In this document: piece after piece, positions 16,892 through 21,369 of the stretch
How the letters are laid out: every line of letters begins with the position of its first letter
Numbering within the stretch: position 1 is the stretch's first letter
NCBI GenBank assembly: GCA_003427395.1
Contig: BFEA01000045.1
Location: forward strand, 1,522,981 to 1,544,349
DNA: 21,369 bases
Direction of reading: 5' to 3'
DNA from: Chara braunii
Lineage: Eukaryota > Streptophyta > Charophyceae > Charales > Characeae
Notes under the pieces: generated by a model
Seen by the model: only the letters and a program-made list of their open reading frames with translations
Told to the model about the DNA's origin: nothing
Database searches by the model: none
Program-made: the position numbers and the translations under genes

Positions 16892-18583
16892 AAGCCGCCG
16901 GGGGTCTTCAATAACATCCTTGATGCGCCGGAGAAACAGCACAGCCTCTCTTCCGTCGATAAGGCGGTGATCATACGTCACAGCCACATACATCATCGGC
17001 CGGATCACGACTTCATCCTTGATCGCCACAGGCCTCTTTTGAATAGAATGCATGCCAAGAATAGCCGACTGCGGGGGGTTGATGATGGGCGTGCTAAGCA
17101 AGCTGCCATAGACTCCTCCATTGGAAATGGTGAAAGTGCCCCCTGCCATGTCATCTATTGAAATGCTACCGTCTTTTGCCTTCTCCCCCAGCATGACAAT
17201 ATTCTTCTCCACGTCGGCAAATCCCATGGACGTTACATTCTTCAAAACGGGAACCACAAGTCCCTTGGGCGTTGCAACCGCAATGCTGATGTCGACATAA
17301 TCCCGATAAACGATAGTGTCTCCATCAATTACAGCATTCGCCGCCGGAATCCGGATCAGCGCATCAGCCGCAGCCTTGACAAAAGCGGACATGAACCCTA
17401 GTTTCACCCCATGCTGCTCTAGAAATGCATCCTTGTATGCATTCCGCAATTCAATCAGGTTCGTCATATCAATTTCATTGAAGGTGGTCAGCATCGCGAA
17501 GGTGTTCTGCGCGTCCTTCAGCCTTGATGCGACACGTTGCCGCAGCCGAGTCATCTTGACCCTCCGTTCCCCGCGTTCGGAGGCCAACTGCGGCCCTGAC
17601 GGTCCAGGAGAGCCGCCCGTAGCACTGGGCTTCGCAGGAGATGGAGGGGTAGCAGTAGAACCCTTTGATGCAGTAGCAGCCACCGCCGGCGTTGGTCCTG
17701 CCGCCTTCTCTGTTTTTGCTTGTGGCGTGCCTGCGTGTGCCGCCTCCTGTTTCGCATCAGCAGGTCTCTCTCCTCCCTTTCTTAGGACGGCCACCTTAGT
17801 CTTGGGCGTGACTGTGTCCCCCTCTTTTACGACGATCTGCTCGATTACCCCTGCTTCCGGTGATCGGATATCGATTGTGACCTTGTCCGTCTCAATCTGG
17901 GCGATGGCCTCGTCCACGTCCACATAGTCGCCCGGCTTCTTCAACATGGTTGCTATGACTCCGTCTGGAACAGAGTCGCCCATGAATGGCACCTCGATGT
18001 CCACTTGTCCCTCTGCTGATGAGGAATACCATCGTTGGCTTGGAGGAGTGCGCAGTCGCCAACTCAGACAGGCATCCCGTCCCGACAGACGACCGATTTT
18101 CAACCCATCTCGAGAAGCCGGCACAATCCCCGGCGCGCTCTGAAGGTTCGCCTCCCGCTGGTGCTGGCCAAGCATCGACGGTAACTGCGAGTCCAGGCGA
18201 CATTTCCCCAGCAACTGGGAATGACCACCGCCATCGCCTTTAAGGACCGGAGAAGCTGCAAGAGATGGTGCGGACAGACACAAAGAGCGTGAGGACCAGC
18301 ACTGGGAACCGGGTACATAGTACACCGTCGACTGGCGACTTGGGACAGCTGGCGGCTCGATCCGAGAGGCTACACGCGTCAGCAGCTCAGAGACTAGCGA
18401 CGAACATGAAGGCAAACGCGACTGCGTGCCAAGCGAGGAGCATGCTTCCTCCGAACGGGGATGAGAATCGCAAGCAAATCCGGCGCGCCAATCCCCACGG
18501 TAACGGCGGCAAACAGGAGCAACTGAATCCCATGCCCGGCGGTTATTATACACCCGCCTCACCACAAACGACACCCGGTCCAT
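16877..18583 (-). CDS. DLST: dihydrolipoyllysine-residue succinyltransferase, E2 of mitochondrial 2-oxoglutarate dehydrogenase
   Basis: E2 moves the succinyl group from the E1-bound intermediate to CoA via a swinging lipoyl arm, in the TCA cycle complex of the mitochondrial matrix. The 568-residue protein has an Arg/Ser-rich N-terminus and a likely plant-type cleavage site RWY|SSS (residues 184-189). Next come a lipoyl domain (about 194-268, lipoyl Lys234 in IETDKVTID), an Ala/Pro/Lys-rich linker (270-335) and the catalytic domain (about 338-566). The catalytic motif is HRLIDG (His539, Asp543), and [18 protein letters not shown] is also present. No E3-binding domain is visible, as is usual for eukaryotic E2o. 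The ATG at 18583 is the first after an in-frame TAG (18622-18620) and has G at -3 and +4. The presequence of about 186 residues is longer than in typical plant E2o. The gene has no introns, whereas land-plant orthologues are usually split by many. A retrocopy is possible, but no poly(A) or target duplication was seen. It is intact throughout. Confidence 0.96.
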   Translation of the reverse strand: MDRVSFVVRRVYNNRRAWDSVAPVCRRYRGDWRAGFACDSHPRSEEACSSLGTQSRLPSCSSLVSELLTRVASRIEPPAVPSRQSTVYYVPGSQCWSSRSLCLSAPSLAASPVLKGDGGGHSQLLGKCRLDSQLPSMLGQHQREANLQSAPGIVPASRDGLKIGRLSGRDACLSWRLRTPPSQRWYSSSAEGQVDIEVPFMGDSVPDGVIATMLKKPGDYVDVDEAIAQIETDKVTIDIRSPEAGVIEQIVVKEGDTVTPKTKVAVLRKGGERPADAKQEAAHAGTPQAKTEKAAGPTPAVAATASKGSTATPPSPAKPSATGGSPGPSGPQLASERGERRVKMTRLRQRVASRLKDAQNTFAMLTTFNEIDMTNLIELRNAYKDAFLEQHGVKLGFMSAFVKAAADALIRIPAANAVIDGDTIVYRDYVDISIAVATPKGLVVPVLKNVTSMGFADVEKNIVMLGEKAKDGSISIDDMAGGTFTISNGGVYGSLLSTPIINPPQSAILGMHSIQKRPVAIKDEVVIRPMMYVAVTYDHRLIDGREAVLFLRRIKDVIEDPRRLLLDC

Positions 18584-18614
18584 CGCTCCACGGCCGGGAG
18601 TATGACGACCTGCA

Positions 18615-18623
18615 AAACCCTAA
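18615..18623 (-). promoter_or_regulatory. telo-box in E2 5' leader
   Basis: AAACCCTAA on the plus strand (TTAGGGTTT in gene sense), 32-40 bases upstream of the E2 ATG. Telo-boxes are common near the start of plant translation and energy-metabolism genes. Position and context fit, but a 9-mer can occur by chance. Confidence 0.4.
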
Positions 18624-19044
18624 AAGCCCCCCTGCTTCCTCCCCCTCGGTTGACCCGCCCCTGCTACTCCAATACACAGCTCACTCAGAGCAGAAACCAG
18701 CCACTCGCTGAAAGAATTCCGCAAGCGGTAGCCCGCTAAATGCTGCTGTCCCCGTCAATCTCCCATTTGAGGCTGATTTGCCCCTTCTTTCTGCATATTT
18801 CGGCGCTCCTTCTAGTCTAGGGCGCGGCAGTCCAGATCCTTTTCTCTTTGAAAATACTGCCACAGCTGGCTATGGCGATTTCCTACCTCCATACCAAAAC
18901 GTGCCTACGACGGTCAGCTCCTCGCGATCGGCGCCAGTTGAGCGTTCCACCTTTTCACCGCGCCATCCCTTTTCCGTTTTCAATCCAGGTTTGCCAAACG
19001 TGTTTTTGGGCGGAGTTTCAAGGTTTCCGCTCCGGACCCGCACA

Positions 19045-19115
19045 TGCATCATCGTTGAATGGTGCAGACATTCATCTGTTCGTCAACAGGTCGTGAGATC
19101 AAATCCTGATCATCA
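19045..19115 (+). pseudogene. tRNA-like relic
   Basis: Box-A-like TCGTTGAATGG (19052-19062) and box B GATCAAATC (19097-19105, full match to GWTCRANNC) start 45 nt apart, the spacing of a tRNA. A CTGTT/AACAG stem (19076-19080 with 19085-19089) lies at the anticodon-arm position, but with a 4-nt loop. The T-stem and acceptor stem do not pair. It is not a functional tRNA gene; it may be a SINE head. Confidence 0.3.
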
Positions 19116-19197
19116 GGTGGGGATTTCAGCGCGGCTGACTTCGTGCGATATCCCTATAAAGGCTCCCTTATTATTTAGGGCCATTTCGTGAGATTTA

Positions 19198-19653
19198 CGG
19201 TCTGATCCCACACTACTTACGGAACAAGAATCCGTCGAAGTAATGAAAATGCTGGGCCAGCTCCGGGCGACCCCACCTTCCCGTATCGTCAGTAGGTTTC
19301 ATGTGGGTTTCCGTGCTTTTGGTTGGGCGGGTTCTTTTACGGACATGAAAATGGTCCACTTGAACAGACACTGCCGCCCCCGCCCCCAGTCGTACACTTG
19401 CCCTCAAAAAGAAACTGGACAAACCAGCCCAACGAAACGGACACAACAAAATGCAAAAAAATAAAATAAAATTTCCTTCTTTTTTGCTGCAGGATACGGG
19501 CCCGGTTCTCTTCCAAATTCCCTCAAGCTTTTTCGGTGGCGGTCATTTTCTGCCAGCCACGACTTCAAACGTTTCAACTTACCTCCGAAGCTTATGCAGC
19601 GGCCTTCGTCCGAGGAATCATGTGGGATCCGGAAATAGTGTGGGATCAGACCC
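19198..19653. mobile_element. Tourist/PIF-Harbinger-like MITE, 456 bp
   Basis: Terminal inverted repeats at 19198-19223 and 19628-19653 match at 23 of 26 positions (GGTCTGATCCCACACT inward). Weaker pairing continues to about 47 bp (ATCCGTCGAAG against a similar inner arm). TTA flanks both ends (19195-19197 and 19654-19656), the 3-bp target duplication typical of PIF/Harbinger elements. No transposase frame lies inside, so it would depend on another element. It sits about 0.6 kb upstream of the E2 start. Confidence 0.72.
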
Positions 19654-19906
19654 TTATTTGTGCGTGAGCATTGACCATGGGAAGGAGGTCTATGAGGCGC
19701 TGCGCGCCGGATTCCAGGTCGAGTTTTTGGTGATGGCCGACAGATGAAGGTGATCCAGGACAGGGGAGTGTGCAGAGGGGCGCCCATACCAAAATGTTCA
19801 CAGCGCGCCTTTAAACGAGACAGCGCGCCCAAAGAGCGCAGCACACGGCGGGCATTGATGCAGAAGACCATATCTAAGGCGAGCCCTCCGATATGCGTGG
19901 GCGGCG

Positions 19907-20090
19907 TTTGTTTTTCTTTTTCGTTTTCACACGTCGTTTTGTGTGGTCGCCGTTTTCTTTTTTTTTTTTTTACGTTTTCACGCATCGTTATGTATTCCCT
20001 TTTTTTTTTTACGTTTTGGGGCGTCGTTTTTTTTTTTTTTTCCCCAGCAACTATTATGTTGTGCCCCCCTTTCCCTTTTTTCTTCGTTTT
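19907..20090. repeat. T-rich repeat block
   Basis: Long T runs (for example 19958-19971 and 20027-20041) alternate with the repeated word ACGTTTT or CGTTTTCAC and a GTCGTTTTG/CATCGTTATG variant. This looks like a decayed minisatellite of about 45-50 bp. Translations of it give only Phe-rich noise. Confidence 0.75.
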
Positions 20091-20556
20091 TTTCCTTTGA
20101 GAAAATTATTATATTTACATTTACAATATATTTACAATTGTCAGGAACCGGGTCCCAGGCTCTCTCCCGGCTACTCCGCCCAAGTGCAGGCCCAAGCTGC
20201 AAGAACAAAACCAAACCTCAGGCCTTCAGGGTCATACAAAGAGCAATACAGAAATGAAAACAAAACAAAACGTAGCCATTGACCCTATCCTACTAAGTTG
20301 TACTAAGCGACGGAAAGAAAGTCACAGTTGTAACCTCAAACGAGTATTCGGCCAGCAGTGCTATCAAAGGACAGCTCACTCACAACTGCAAACACTACAG
20401 CCTAAAACCCTGCAACGATCAATATTGAAAGTTCAAAGCTTCACGGGTCCAGTTGGTTTCCCCTTTGTAGTGCACGGCCCGCCCATCCACACCCGTGCAC
20501 AGCCGCCCACACCTAGCCACCCCACCCACCTACCCATTCACACGCACGTACACTCG
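20091..20556. other. no gene recognised
   Basis: A TGTCAGGAACCGGGTCCC stretch near 20139 resembles an LTR start, but there is no partner, PBS or coding sequence. The rest is A-rich and then CCCACC-rich. Confidence 0.4.
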
Positions 20557-20577
20557 CCCGCCCACCCACCCACACCC
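20557..20577 (-). other. predicted G-quadruplex motif
   Basis: Five C-triplets (20557, 20561, 20565, 20569, 20575) separated by 1-3 bases. The minus strand therefore has five G-triplets with short loops, a canonical G-quadruplex pattern. Confidence 0.7.
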
Positions 20578-20598
20578 ACACCAGCACCGACACCCATG

Positions 20599-20619
20599 TA
20601 TATATATATATATATATAT
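20599..20619. repeat. (TA)n microsatellite
   Basis: Alternating TA run followed by T6 and, 30 bp on, a 23-nt poly(T) at 20657-20679. Confidence 0.93.
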
Positions 20620-20656
20620 TTTTTAATTTGGCTTCTGTTTTTTGTCGTTGTCTGGA

Positions 20657-20679
20657 TTTTTTTTTTTTTTTTTTTTTTT
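20657..20679. repeat. poly(T) 23
   Basis: Uninterrupted T run. On the minus strand it is a 23-nt poly(A), but no LINE-type or gene-like sequence precedes it on that strand. Confidence 0.93.
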
Positions 20680-21280
20680 CCGTTCTTTTTCTGTGGGTCT
20701 TGGTGAGTAGTGGAGCTTGAGCGTTTTGTTTGCTTTTTTTTTTCACATTTTCTGCGGGGCATCTTGACAAATTCTACGGGAAGATTCATTCTCCTTTTGT
20801 AGGTTTGCTGACCAGTGGGAGCGAGATGAAAAGTCGAGACTTTGGACCTCGGACCCACTGCTCACGAAATGTGCAAACCGGTAATGAATCTTCCGCTAGA
20901 ACATGGCAATATACCCCGCAGATCTCACCGGGGTGCATGTGTTTAGTTTAGTTTGGTTCTCTCTCTCCTTCACATACACACAACACCCAACGCACAGACA
21001 CACACACTCGCATCGTGTGTGTGCATGTGTCAGAGAGATAGTGTGACCAAGGTTCTGCCATCGTTAGTGGCACGAACCGAGACAAGCACGCGCTGTCTAA
21101 ATATGGCGCACCTGTCTCAAAACAAGGGAAAAAAATAAAAATTTGAAAAAACAAAACAAAACATTGTGCGCAATGTCAAGACGCGATTGTGATTTGCTTA
21201 AGAGGTAGGTTATGTTCCCGCCTTTTCACCTCTTTGCTCCCCTTTTTCCTACCTTTTTCCTTTCGTCCCTTAGTCATCCT

Positions 21281-21283
<3 letters not shown>
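20680..21283. other. no gene recognised
   Basis: No domain-bearing frame. A 9-bp CA/GT hairpin stands at 20999-21023 (CACACACAC, loop TCGCATC, GTGTGTGTG). An A-rich stretch with AAACAAAAC units lies at about 21128-21163. Confidence 0.45.

Positions 21284-21369
<86 letters not shown>
21284..21369. repeat. (CT)n microsatellite at window end
   Basis: CT run of about 43 units to the last base, in the same orientation as the run at the window start. Confidence 0.98.

Larger units (their letters stand above)
18584..19194. other. E2 upstream region; no other gene recognised
   Basis: This is the likely promoter and 5' leader of the minus-strand E2 gene. No clear minus-strand TATA box was found. Plus-strand frames here (for example 18778-19191) show no family signature. 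It contains the tRNA-like stretch at 19045-19115. Confidence 0.45.

Noticed and set aside
17316-17927. A 203-residue plus-strand frame
   Set aside because: It is the antisense shadow of the E2 coding sequence.
19404-19985. A 193-residue minus-strand frame
   Set aside because: It crosses the right end of the MITE and the T-rich block. Lys-rich ends come from poly(T); no domain.
1-21369. Circular molecule joined through the CT runs
   Set aside because: Nothing in the gene content suggests a plasmid or organelle; the nuclear-type retroelements and simple repeats explain the ends better.

Overview
The window looks like nuclear DNA of a multicellular eukaryote, most likely a streptophyte (green plant lineage; a charophyte alga such as a stonewort would fit). 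Three things point there. The only clearly intact gene encodes a mitochondrial 2-oxoglutarate dehydrogenase E2 whose lipoyl domain is of plant type. A large LINE has the plant-type ORF1 fold plus zinc knuckle and the endonuclease, RT and zf-RVT order. An LTR-element primer site matches plant initiator tRNA-Met. The rest is repeat-rich. Both ends of the window are (CT)n runs on the same strand, so the window is probably a whole contig that stopped at microsatellites. The organism call is inference.

Layout. 1-445: (CT)35, then an exon-like open stretch of unknown identity. 426-849: unassigned sequence with eleven N positions (429-608). 850-1317: a SINE-like or truncated LINE element with a tRNA-Arg-like start, a 3' tail shared with the next element, and poly(A). 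1330-8702: a near full-length LINE (5' UTR, ORF1, ORF2, 3' UTR, poly(A)) flanked by a 10-11 bp target duplication. Its ORF2 stays in one frame for 1,401 codons but holds ten premature stops and has lost an RT catalytic Asp. 8703-10690: GCCCCT-phased sequence, (GT)n, an LTR-retrotransposon relic with its PBS, a leader tandem repeat, a tRNA-like relic and strong hairpins. 10694-11812: weak exon-like stretches, including a Cys/His-rich reading frame. 11813-16130: mostly non-coding, with a possible minus-strand promoter (TATA box plus ACGTG cluster) and minisatellites.

16877-18583 (minus): an intact, intronless 568-residue E2 gene. A perfect 20-bp inverted repeat pairs its stop codon with a site 218 bp downstream, and a telo-box lies in its 5' leader. 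19198-19653: a Tourist/PIF-like MITE with TTA target duplications, about 0.6 kb upstream of the E2 start. 19900-21369: T-rich repeats, a C-rich stretch that could form a G-quadruplex on the minus strand, (TA)n, poly(T) and the terminal (CT)n.

The genes do not form a pathway. One housekeeping mitochondrial gene sits among retroelement debris. The most unusual observations are the SINE-LINE shared tRNA-like tail, the nonsense-only decay of ORF2 against the frameshift-only decay of ORF1, the foldback at the E2 stop codon, and the new MITE candidate.
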